From Myxococcota bacterium (GTDB lineage Bacteria > Myxococcota_A > Polyangia > HGW-17 > JAJRWW01), in assembly GCA_024276595.1 (NCBI GenBank), contig JAJRWW010000354.1, positions 1 to 12,722 of the forward strand: 12,722 nucleotides of DNA, given 5' to 3'. Position 1 is the first letter of the stretch. Each line of letters opens with the position of its first letter. Shown here in pieces: positions 1 through 6,192 of the stretch. Made by a program: the position numbers and the translations under genes. The notes under the pieces are model-generated. The model was not told the DNA's origin. It worked only from the letters and a program-made list of their open reading frames with translations, and did not search any database.

Positions 1-1103
1 ATCCGGACGCAGAGCAGTGGGAGGGTGTGCTCGTGCGGGTGGAGAACGCGCGCGTCACCGACAAGAACGATCAGTACCAGGAGATGACCTTGACCGGGGG
101 CCTTGTGGCGGACGACGAGCTGTTCGACTTTTTCGGCGCCGTGGCGGTGGACACCTGCTACTCCCAGGTGTCGGGGGTGATGAACTACTTCTTCAAGTAC
201 TTCATCATGCCCCGATCCGACGCGGACCTGGTGGAGGGCGCTCCCACCGACTGCGCCTCCACCATCGCCGAGGTCTGTGACGACGGCGTGGACAATGACG
301 GAGACAGCTTCGTAGACTGCCAGGACTGGGACTGCACCGACGACCCCGCCTGCACGGAGTCGCTCTGCGGTGATGGGCTGGACAACGACAGCGACGGTGA
401 CACCGACTGCGACGACTCCGACTGCCTGGGCACGGTGGATTGCCCCGTGCCGACAGAGAACACCGACGCGAGCTGCATCGACGGCGTGGACAACGATGGT
501 GACAACCTCATCGACTGCGAAGACCCCTCCTGCAACGCTCACCCGAACGTGACCGTGTGTCCCACCGAGACCAACTGCGGAGACGGGCTCGACGATGACA
601 ATGACGGCCACATCGACTGCAACGACTGGGACTGCGCCGACGACCCGCTCTGCATCGAGTCCGTCTGCGATGACGGCTCGGACAACGACGGGGACTCCTT
701 CACGGACTGTGCGGATCGCGACTGCTGGTCGGACCCGGTGTGTGACGCGGTGGAGGAGGTGGGCGCGGAGTGCTCCGACGGCGTGGACAACGACGGAGAC
801 GGCCACACGGACTGCGACGACTTCTCCTGCCAGGCCACCTTCCCCGACTGCACGGAGACCAACTGCTCCGACGGCGTGGACAACGACGGGGACGGGTACA
901 CGGACTGCGACGACTTCGACTGCATGTGGGAGGTGGGGCAGTGCACAGGCACCGAGGGGGACGCCGTGACGTGCTCCGACGGACTGGACAACGACTCCAA
1001 CGGCTTCACCGACTGCAGCGATTACGGCTGCCGCTGCTGCCCGAGCGAGGGGAACGCGTGCACCATCATGCACGTGGCCCCCACCTGCCTCCCCTGCCAG
1101 TAG
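1..1103 (+). CDS. Secreted protein with OB-like domain and eight MopE-like Cys/Asp repeats (5' partial)
   Basis: The reading frame is open from base 3, so the true start lies upstream of the window; the GTG at 27 is only an internal codon. The visible N-terminal part (WEGVLVRVENARVT ... QVSGVMNYFFKYFIMPRSDADL) resembles the OB-like domain that follows lamin-tail or nuclease domains in many myxobacterial secreted proteins; this is from memory. From about base 276 to the stop there are eight repeats of the form CxDGxDNDxDxxxDCxDxxC, beginning at bases 276, 366, 474, 576, 666, 771, 864 and 972, with 30-36 residues between starts. They match the putative metal-binding motif of the MopE type, and the Asp spacing resembles a calcium-binding loop. 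The protein ends in a Cys-rich tail with six Cys in the last 24 residues. Metal or calcium binding at the cell surface is inferred. Codon use and GC agree with the neighbours. The missing 5' part prevents naming the whole protein. Confidence 0.85.
   Translation, partial: PDAEQWEGVLVRVENARVTDKNDQYQEMTLTGGLVADDELFDFFGAVAVDTCYSQVSGVMNYFFKYFIMPRSDADLVEGAPTDCASTIAEVCDDGVDNDGDSFVDCQDWDCTDDPACTESLCGDGLDNDSDGDTDCDDSDCLGTVDCPVPTENTDASCIDGVDNDGDNLIDCEDPSCNAHPNVTVCPTETNCGDGLDDDNDGHIDCNDWDCADDPLCIESVCDDGSDNDGDSFTDCADRDCWSDPVCDAVEEVGAECSDGVDNDGDGHTDCDDFSCQATFPDCTETNCSDGVDNDGDGYTDCDDFDCMWEVGQCTGTEGDAVTCSDGLDNDSNGFTDCSDYGCRCCPSEGNACTIMHVAPTCLPCQ
276..1043 (+). repeat. Eight tandem coding repeats, Cys/Asp-rich metal-binding motif
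   Basis: The repeats lie in frame in the partial gene at the left edge. Each unit has a CxDG opening, a DNDGD core, a DC and a closing DxxC, usually followed by a further Cys. At the DNA level the units share runs such as tccgacggcgtggacaacga, so the array is a tandem repeat as well as a protein repeat. Units 6 and 7 are the most alike, suggesting recent duplication, while unit 8 has the core DNDSNG and runs into the Cys-rich tail. Confidence 0.85.
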
Positions 1104-1109
1104 GTCGAA

Positions 1110-3290
1110 TCAGTCGGGGGGGGCCACGCCGGTGACCCACCGCAGGTAGGACACTACCACCTCGTAGGGCGGGTCCGAGAAGTCCTGCTGCAAGAACACG
1201 ATTGTGTTGGATGAGGCCCGATAGTCGAAGCCCTCCACCCGGGAGCGAGGCAGGGCCAGGTAGGTGGATGGGGTGGTCGTCTTGTCCTCCTTTGCAACCG
1301 CCAGGCTCACGCTAATGGGGGTGTGCGCGAGCACCACCGGTGACGCCGAGCCGACGATGTCCTGGATGATGAGCGACATGGTCGCCGTCAGGTCGGTCTG
1401 GCAGATGGAGCCGATCTGGCCTCCGAGCTGGTTTATCACCTCCTCGTAGCCGCGGCTCCATCCCCCGAGGTCCGAGCAGTTGGGGGTGGAGCCCGGGACC
1501 AGGATCCCATGGGGAGTGGCGTCCACCTCGCTCTGGTTGAGGAAGCCGACGTACTGGGTGACCAAGGTGTCGCAGCCAGCGTTCCAGTTGCCACCGGACT
1601 CGGAGATTCCGCAGTCGTTTTTGAACTCCTGGGCCGGCTCGTCCGAGATGAAGATGACCACGAGCTTGGCCTCTGGGCGGATCTTGGTGGGGTCGCCCGC
1701 GTTGCGAGGCAGGTGCTGGTTGATGGCGTCCTCCATCTGGGTGAAGCCGAACTCGTAGCCACCGTCCGCCGGGTTGTCACCCGCCGGGTCGGTGATGCAG
1801 TCCAAGAAGTCGTTCGACTGCGCGGGGCTAAGCCACGTGTCGTCGGTCTGGTTGAGCCTGGTGCAGCAGTCGCCGGGGTTGCCCTCGGTCATGTCCACAA
1901 CGCACATGCGCCAGTCCAGGCCCGACTGGTTGGCGATGTTGAGGAAGGTGGCGCCAGCGTCGGCGACTCGCTGCTGGTCGTCGTCCATGGAGCCCGAGTC
2001 GTCCACCACCCAGACGATGTCCGCCACCGGAGACGTCTCCACGAAGTAGGTCTCGCACTCGATCTCAGTGTCGGCGGACGCCTCGGCCAGGCTGGTGCCG
2101 TTGGCCATGTCGTCCACGTGGTAGCCCACGTGGGCCCCGGAGCTGTACTGGGTGGAGCGGGCCACGGCGCCCACGATGATGGTCTGGCTGGCTGCGCGCA
2201 CCTGCACGGCGAAGCTCACAATGAACTCCGTGTCCGTGACCCCGCTGTTGTTCTGCGAGAGGGTGGAGAAGTCCGAGATGGTGCGCCCCAGGAGCGCGGC
2301 GATGATCTGGTTTCTCAGCCCGGCGATTGAGGTGGAGGATGGGACCGAGGTGCGGATGACCGCGCTCACGACGGTGTCGTAGCCGTCGTGGCTGATGGTG
2401 GCAGAGCCGCTGGTGAGCGGCGTGGAGCTGGCTCCCGCCATGGTGTTCATCTGCTGGATCACCGTCTGGGCCTCGGTGGCCGCGTCCGCGGCCGTGGCGG
2501 GTCGAGCCACCGCGAAGCCAGAGATCTCGTGGTCTGGATCCACCAGGTCGAAGGAGCCGGCCCCCTCGCTGGAGATCCTGTCGTTGGGATCGGTCTCCAG
2601 CCAGATGGCGTTCTCCTCCAGGGCCACCTGGAAGTGCCCGGAGGAATGTGCCTCCCGGCGGATGGGCTTGCGGCCGTTGGGGTTGGACTCGGAGCGCTGG
2701 TTGCAGATGAAGGTGGGCTCGTCTCCGTCCGTCGTCCCGTCGCCATCGGTGTCCGAGGAGCCGGGGTCGGTCTCTCCATCCAGGCAGGTGATGTTCACGC
2801 AGACCCCGGCGGTGGGGGAGCAGTAGTCAGAGGGGTCCGCGCAGGGGTTGGAGGAGTCGCAGGGGGTCTGGCAGGAGCCGAGCATCCCGTCGCCGTTGCG
2901 GTCCTCGTCCTTGTCGGGCACACCGTCGTTGTCGCTGTCCTGATCCAGGGCGTCGGGGATCCCGTCGCCGTCGGTGTCCTTGGGCGGCGTCTGAGGGTTC
3001 TGGTCCCCGGCCTCGATGCGGTCGGGGATGCCGTCGTTGTCGCTGTCTTGGTCCACGTAGTCGAAGACCCCGTCGCCGTCCGTGTCTCTATTGAACTCGC
3101 AGCCCTCGTCGTGGTTGCTGATGGTGTCGTTGTCGTCGTCGGCAAAGGGCTCGCAGTCCGTGTTCACGGCGCCGTCGGGAGGTCGGTAGTTGTTTTGGTT
3201 GGTGTCGTCGCCGCCTCCAACGGGCCCGCAGGCCGTGGTGAAGGCCAGCCCCAAGAACGCCATGATCCCCACTGCTATTATCTTTCGCAT
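1110..3290 (-). CDS. VWA-domain lipoprotein with thrombospondin type 3-like repeats
   Basis: The product has 726 residues. Residues 1-20 are a lipoprotein signal peptide (MRKII, a hydrophobic core, then TTA before Cys21), so it is expected to be lipid-anchored in the envelope. Residues 48-92, 105-135 and 179-191 carry DxDxDGxxD repeats of the thrombospondin type 3 kind, which bind calcium in known members. Between them is a Cys-rich patch at 140-169. Residues 215-415 form an Ala/Ser/Thr-rich middle domain I do not recognise. A von Willebrand factor A domain spans about 423-650, with an intact MIDAS (D430, S432, S434) and a likely further metal ligand at D550 in VIFISDE. The last 70 residues look like a beta-rich cap. 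The start at 3290 is supported by a GGAGGAG ribosome site 7 bases upstream. Similar VWA lipoproteins are common in Myxococcota; the ligand is unknown. The gene converges on the Cys/Asp-repeat gene with 6 bp between stops. Confidence 0.88.
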   Translation of the reverse strand: MRKIIAVGIMAFLGLAFTTACGPVGGGDDTNQNNYRPPDGAVNTDCEPFADDDNDTISNHDEGCEFNRDTDGDGVFDYVDQDSDNDGIPDRIEAGDQNPQTPPKDTDGDGIPDALDQDSDNDGVPDKDEDRNGDGMLGSCQTPCDSSNPCADPSDYCSPTAGVCVNITCLDGETDPGSSDTDGDGTTDGDEPTFICNQRSESNPNGRKPIRREAHSSGHFQVALEENAIWLETDPNDRISSEGAGSFDLVDPDHEISGFAVARPATAADAATEAQTVIQQMNTMAGASSTPLTSGSATISHDGYDTVVSAVIRTSVPSSTSIAGLRNQIIAALLGRTISDFSTLSQNNSGVTDTEFIVSFAVQVRAASQTIIVGAVARSTQYSSGAHVGYHVDDMANGTSLAEASADTEIECETYFVETSPVADIVWVVDDSGSMDDDQQRVADAGATFLNIANQSGLDWRMCVVDMTEGNPGDCCTRLNQTDDTWLSPAQSNDFLDCITDPAGDNPADGGYEFGFTQMEDAINQHLPRNAGDPTKIRPEAKLVVIFISDEPAQEFKNDCGISESGGNWNAGCDTLVTQYVGFLNQSEVDATPHGILVPGSTPNCSDLGGWSRGYEEVINQLGGQIGSICQTDLTATMSLIIQDIVGSASPVVLAHTPISVSLAVAKEDKTTTPSTYLALPRSRVEGFDYRASSNTIVFLQQDFSDPPYEVVVSYLRWVTGVAPPD

Positions 3291-3296
3291 CGCAAG

Positions 3297-3303
3297 CTCC
3301 TCC
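3297..3303 (-). promoter_or_regulatory. Strong ribosome binding site of the VWA lipoprotein gene
   Basis: Reading the minus strand, GGAGGAG lies 6 bases before the ATG at 3290. It fixes the start of the lipoprotein and agrees with the signal peptide beginning at that codon. Confidence 0.75.
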
Positions 3304-3345
3304 GGTTGATCTTACCTATATCGCAAGGGGAGCTCTATTCGAAGG

Positions 3346-3368
3346 AAAAAAACCGACCGAACGATCGG
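3346..3368 (-). terminator. Terminator-like hairpin with T7 run in the VWA gene leader region
   Basis: On the minus strand CCGATC-GTTC-GGTCGG can fold as a 6 bp stem (one G-T wobble) with a four-base loop, followed directly by seven T. This is a short but classical intrinsic terminator shape. It sits 55 bases upstream of the VWA start codon and points in the same direction as that gene, with no minus-strand gene upstream to terminate. It may be an attenuator in the leader or a block on antisense transcription from the divergent gene. The stem is short, so a chance match is possible. Confidence 0.4.
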
Positions 3369-3421
3369 GAGGATCCGCTCGGCCAGATCCACTCCGCGGG
3401 TGTTTTTGGACCTCGGATTGT

Positions 3422-3440
3422 CTTGCCTGCGGGGGGCAAG
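3422..3440. repeat. Inverted repeat upstream of the lipoprotein gene at 3462
   Basis: CTTGCC at 3422-3427 and GGCAAG at 3435-3440 are perfect inverted copies separated by 7 bases, ending 21 bases before the ATG at 3462. It could be an operator half-site pair or a leader hairpin. No regulator gene is in the window to link to it. Confidence 0.35.
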
Positions 3441-3461
3441 GTGCGATACGAAGCCCTTGTG

Positions 3462-4904
3462 ATGATGCGCACGTCCATTGCTTTCGGGATTGTCTTGTTG
3501 TTCGTGGGGGCGCCTGGCGCTGGCTGTGACGGGGGCAGCAGCAGGCGCTCTGAGGGTCACAGATCGGGATCTCCCACGGTCGTCGGCTCAGGGGGGGGCG
3601 GCAGCGCGCCCGTCTCCTCTCGCCCTGGAGCCGGTAAGCGAGACGCCGCGGCGGCGGGGATGGCTCGCCACCATGGGACCAGCCAGCCGCGTCTCGGTGG
3701 GGGGCGCCCGGTCGCCAGAGCTTCAGCGCTCCTGCTGGGACCGGTGCCCAGGGCGGCCGACATGGCCTCGGAGGCGCGTCACCTTCTGGCCCGGATTGCC
3801 TGTACGGGCCGCGCGCCCGACGGCCCCTGCAAGAGCCTCGGGGAGGCCATCGCGGCCTACCGCACCAGCTTCCTGCGCCCCATGCGCTCGTGGTTGGCGG
3901 TGCGCAGGCCCAGGGGGCTCCCCCCGGCGCTGCTGTATCCCTTCAGCGGAGGGGACCTCATAAGCGCCCTGTCCATGTTCCCGCGGCAGAGGCAGTTTCT
4001 GCACTTCTCCTTGGAGCACGCGGGGCCTGTCACCGCCATCTCCGCCCTCTCCCCATCCATGGAGCTGCAGGCCCGGTGGAGGCTGGTGTGGATGGCGCGC
4101 AGCCTGCTCAACGCGGGCGAGAGCTTCAGCGTGGACCTGCAGAAGCAGGAGCGGGCGGGCCTCCCCGGCGTCCTGCCGCTGCTGCTGGTGGCGCTGCGGG
4201 TACACGGCGCAAAGATCACTGGCCTCAGCTATGTGAAGATAGCCGACGGGGGTAGGGTGGTCCGCTACCGCCGCGAGGAGCTGGCCCTCTCGGGGCCTCT
4301 GGCCAGGCCCCAGGCTCCCAGGTGGAAGGCCCCTCGCTTCTCCAGGCGGTTCTCCAACGTGGAGCTGCGCTTCCGCCTACCCGGGGACACCCGGGACCGC
4401 TCGGTCATCCACGTTGCGGCGAACCTCCACAACTCGGGGCTGGCCCGGCGGCCGGGGATCCTCAAGCTCATCGAGCGCCTGGGCCCCCACGCCCTCATGC
4501 TCAAGGCCGCATCCTACCTGCTTTGGGACAACGGCTTCTCTGCCATTCGCCGGGCCATCTTCGCTCGCGCTGTGTGGGGCATCTCCGACGTGTCTGCCCC
4601 CTATCCCATGTGGCTCGAGAAAAACGGCTGGCGCCCCGAGGTCTATGGCCGCTTCGACTGCCTCACCAGCAAGCGCATGCACGCCTCTGCCATCGGCTGG
4701 CGGATGCTCTTTCGCAGGCCCAAGAGCCGCACGCTTCCCTTCCGCTACGGCTACGTCGATTGCAAGCGGCAGTGGCACCTGGTGCTCCTGCGGCGGCGAA
4801 AGCGTGCGGCCGCACGGGGTGTGAGAGCCCCTGCTGGGGCCCCTTCGAAGGGCGTGTCGCCCGCGGCAAGAAAAAAGCGCAGGCCTGCCGCCGCTTCCCA
4901 TTGA
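3462..4904 (+). CDS. Conserved-type hypothetical lipoprotein, unknown function
   Basis: The open frame extends far upstream (to 2388), but that part is antisense to the VWA gene. The coding start is placed at 3462 (3465 is equally possible), where a typical signal peptide begins: MMRTS, hydrophobic residues 7-18, then GAG before Cys22. The mature protein would be a lipoprotein of about 460 residues. A Gly/Ser/Arg-rich linker (23-100) leads to a folded part at about 100-445. Noticeable stretches are YPFSGGDL (159-166), HFSLEHAGP (181-189), VIHVAANLHNSG (315-326) and LKAASYLLWDNGFS (347-360). I have a memory of uncharacterised bacterial lipoproteins with a YPFSG(P/G)D stretch and a similar C-terminal half, but I cannot name a Pfam family or function. 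The C-terminus (444-480) is a basic Arg/Lys/Ala tail. No good Shine-Dalgarno is visible before the start. Confidence 0.75.
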   Translation: MMRTSIAFGIVLLFVGAPGAGCDGGSSRRSEGHRSGSPTVVGSGGGGSAPVSSRPGAGKRDAAAAGMARHHGTSQPRLGGGRPVARASALLLGPVPRAADMASEARHLLARIACTGRAPDGPCKSLGEAIAAYRTSFLRPMRSWLAVRRPRGLPPALLYPFSGGDLISALSMFPRQRQFLHFSLEHAGPVTAISALSPSMELQARWRLVWMARSLLNAGESFSVDLQKQERAGLPGVLPLLLVALRVHGAKITGLSYVKIADGGRVVRYRREELALSGPLARPQAPRWKAPRFSRRFSNVELRFRLPGDTRDRSVIHVAANLHNSGLARRPGILKLIERLGPHALMLKAASYLLWDNGFSAIRRAIFARAVWGISDVSAPYPMWLEKNGWRPEVYGRFDCLTSKRMHASAIGWRMLFRRPKSRTLPFRYGYVDCKRQWHLVLLRRRKRAAARGVRAPAGAPSKGVSPAARKKRRPAAASH

Positions 4905-4931
4905 CAACCAAGGTGTTGGCGCTCAGACTGG

Positions 4932-4981
4932 CTGGTCTCCTCAGCAACGAAGGGCCCAGTGAGGGCCCCTGGACCAGGAGA
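4932..4981 (+). promoter_or_regulatory. Candidate folded leader that can hide the ygeY ribosome site
   Basis: The 82-base gap before the hydrolase gene holds a GGGCCC-AGTGA-GGGCCC hairpin (4952-4968). Around it are two alternative outer stems: CTGGTC (4932-4937) with GACCAG (4972-4977), or TCTCCT (4936-4941) with AGGAGA (4976-4981). The second pairs the entire ribosome binding site AGGAG at 4976-4980, which sits 6 bases before the ATG at 4987. The hairpin may alternatively be the terminator of the upstream lipoprotein gene, although it has no T run. Regulation is inferred from base pairing only. Confidence 0.35.
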
Positions 4982-4986
4982 GGGCC

Positions 4987-6180
4987 ATGTTCGACGCAAT
5001 CAAGCAGGCGGCGGCGCGAGATCTGAGCGGCTGCCGCGACTTCCTGGCCGACCTCATCGCCACCAAGAGCCTCAGCGGCGGCGAGGGGGCCGTGGTTGAC
5101 CGGATCCGAGCAGAGATGGAGCGGGTTGGGTTCGACGAGGTCAAGGTCGACGGCTTTGGCAACGTGTTGGGCCGCGTGGGGTCCGGGCCCCGGGTCATCG
5201 CCATGGATGCCCACGTGGACACCGTGGACGCGGGGGATCTCTCCCTCTGGGACCGAGACCCCTGGGAGCCCCTGGAGAAGGACGGCATCCTCTACGGGCG
5301 CGGCGCCTCGGACCAAAAGGGCGGGATGGCCGCCATGGTCTATGCCGGAAAGCTGCTCAGGGAGCTGGAGCTGACCGGCGACTTCTCCGTATGGATGGTG
5401 GGGAGCGTGCAGGAGGAGGACTGTGATGGCCTGGCGTGGCAGTACATTCTGCGGGAGAGGGTCCTCGCCCCGGAGGTCGTGGTGATAACCGAGCCCACGA
5501 ACCTTCAGCTCTACCGCGGGCACAGGGGCCGCATGGAGCTGGAGGTGGAGACCAAGGGGATCTCCTGTCACGGCTCGGCTCCGGAGCGCGGGGTGAACGC
5601 CGTGTACAAGATGGCCCCCATCGTGGCCGGAGTAGAGGAGCTCGGTCCGCGTCTGGCCACAGACCCGTTCCTGGGGCAGGGGTCGGTGACCATCAGCGAG
5701 ATTCGGTCCACCTCCCCCTCCCTGTGTGCCGTGGCCGACTCCTGCACCATCCACCTGGACAGGCGCCTGACCTTTGGCGAGACCGAGCAGTCAGCGGTCG
5801 CGGAGATCCAGGCCCTGGATGGGGTCGTCGCTGCCGCGGCCCAGGTGCGGGTGCTGGAGTACGACACCCCCACCCACACCGGGCTGCGTTACCCAACGCG
5901 CAAGGTCTATCCCTCCTGGGCCTTTGCCGAGGACCACCCGGCCGTGCGCGCCGGGGCGGCGGCTTACGAAGGCGTCTTTGGCAGGGCGCCCGACATCGGG
6001 CGCTGGGTCTTCTCCACCAATGGAGTGGCCACCGCCGGGATGTTCAATATTCCAACAGTTGGCTTCGGGCCGGCCAACGAGCGCTTCGCGCACAGCCCCG
6101 AGGACCAGATCCCCATCCGACACCTCGAGTCCGCCATGTGCTTCTACGCGGCCTTCCCGAGCATCTATGCGAAGCAGTAG
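4987..6180 (+). CDS. ygeY: YgeY-type M20 family metallohydrolase
   Basis: The 397-residue product has the full M20/ArgE-DapE di-zinc site: HVDTVD (H76, D78), the bridging Asp in GASDQKGG (D109), the catalytic and metal Glu pair in QEEDCDG (E143, E144), Glu in TEP (E169) and His in FAHSPED (H369). H195 in SCHGSAPERG is in the lid/dimer domain. Length and these motifs fit the YgeY group, described as a selenium-metabolism-linked hydrolase and, in E. coli, located in the ygeW-ygeX-ygeY-hyuA cluster linked to anaerobic purine/uric acid breakdown. The likely reaction is cleavage of an N-carbamoyl or N-acyl amino acid in the cytoplasm; the exact substrate is inferred. AGGAG lies 6 bases before the ATG. 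It is followed after 12 bases by the YgeW-type gene, so the two are very probably cotranscribed. An ArgE/DapE deacylase is the alternative. Confidence 0.88.
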   Translation: MFDAIKQAAARDLSGCRDFLADLIATKSLSGGEGAVVDRIRAEMERVGFDEVKVDGFGNVLGRVGSGPRVIAMDAHVDTVDAGDLSLWDRDPWEPLEKDGILYGRGASDQKGGMAAMVYAGKLLRELELTGDFSVWMVGSVQEEDCDGLAWQYILRERVLAPEVVVITEPTNLQLYRGHRGRMELEVETKGISCHGSAPERGVNAVYKMAPIVAGVEELGPRLATDPFLGQGSVTISEIRSTSPSLCAVADSCTIHLDRRLTFGETEQSAVAEIQALDGVVAAAAQVRVLEYDTPTHTGLRYPTRKVYPSWAFAEDHPAVRAGAAAYEGVFGRAPDIGRWVFSTNGVATAGMFNIPTVGFGPANERFAHSPEDQIPIRHLESAMCFYAAFPSIYAKQ

Positions 6181-6192
6181 GAGGAGGAGAAG
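6181..6192 (+). promoter_or_regulatory. Purine-rich ribosome binding site of ygeW
   Basis: The whole 12-base gap between the ygeY stop and the ygeW ATG is purine (gaggaggagaag) and contains GGAGG 5 bases before the start. It fixes the start at 6193 and suggests efficient translation coupled to the upstream gene. Confidence 0.75.

Noticed and set aside
185..1009. Ser/Pro/Gln-rich minus-strand frames opposite the Cys/Asp array
   Set aside because: Their periodicity is the reverse complement of the Asp/Cys repeat codons; the plus strand carries the recognised motif.
276..1043. Possible CRISPR array
   Set aside because: Units are 90-108 bases, imperfect, in frame and translate to a known protein repeat; there are no short identical repeats with unique spacers.
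2388..3461. Upstream part of a long + strand open frame continuous with the lipoprotein gene
   Set aside because: It is antisense to the VWA lipoprotein gene, has low-complexity Val/Gly/Arg composition and precedes a good signal peptide at 3462.
4901..4929. TTGACA at 4901 as a promoter for ygeY
   Set aside because: The -35 box is perfect and overlaps the upstream stop, but the hexamer 17 bases later (CAGACT) matches only three of six -10 positions. Not strong enough to list as a feature.
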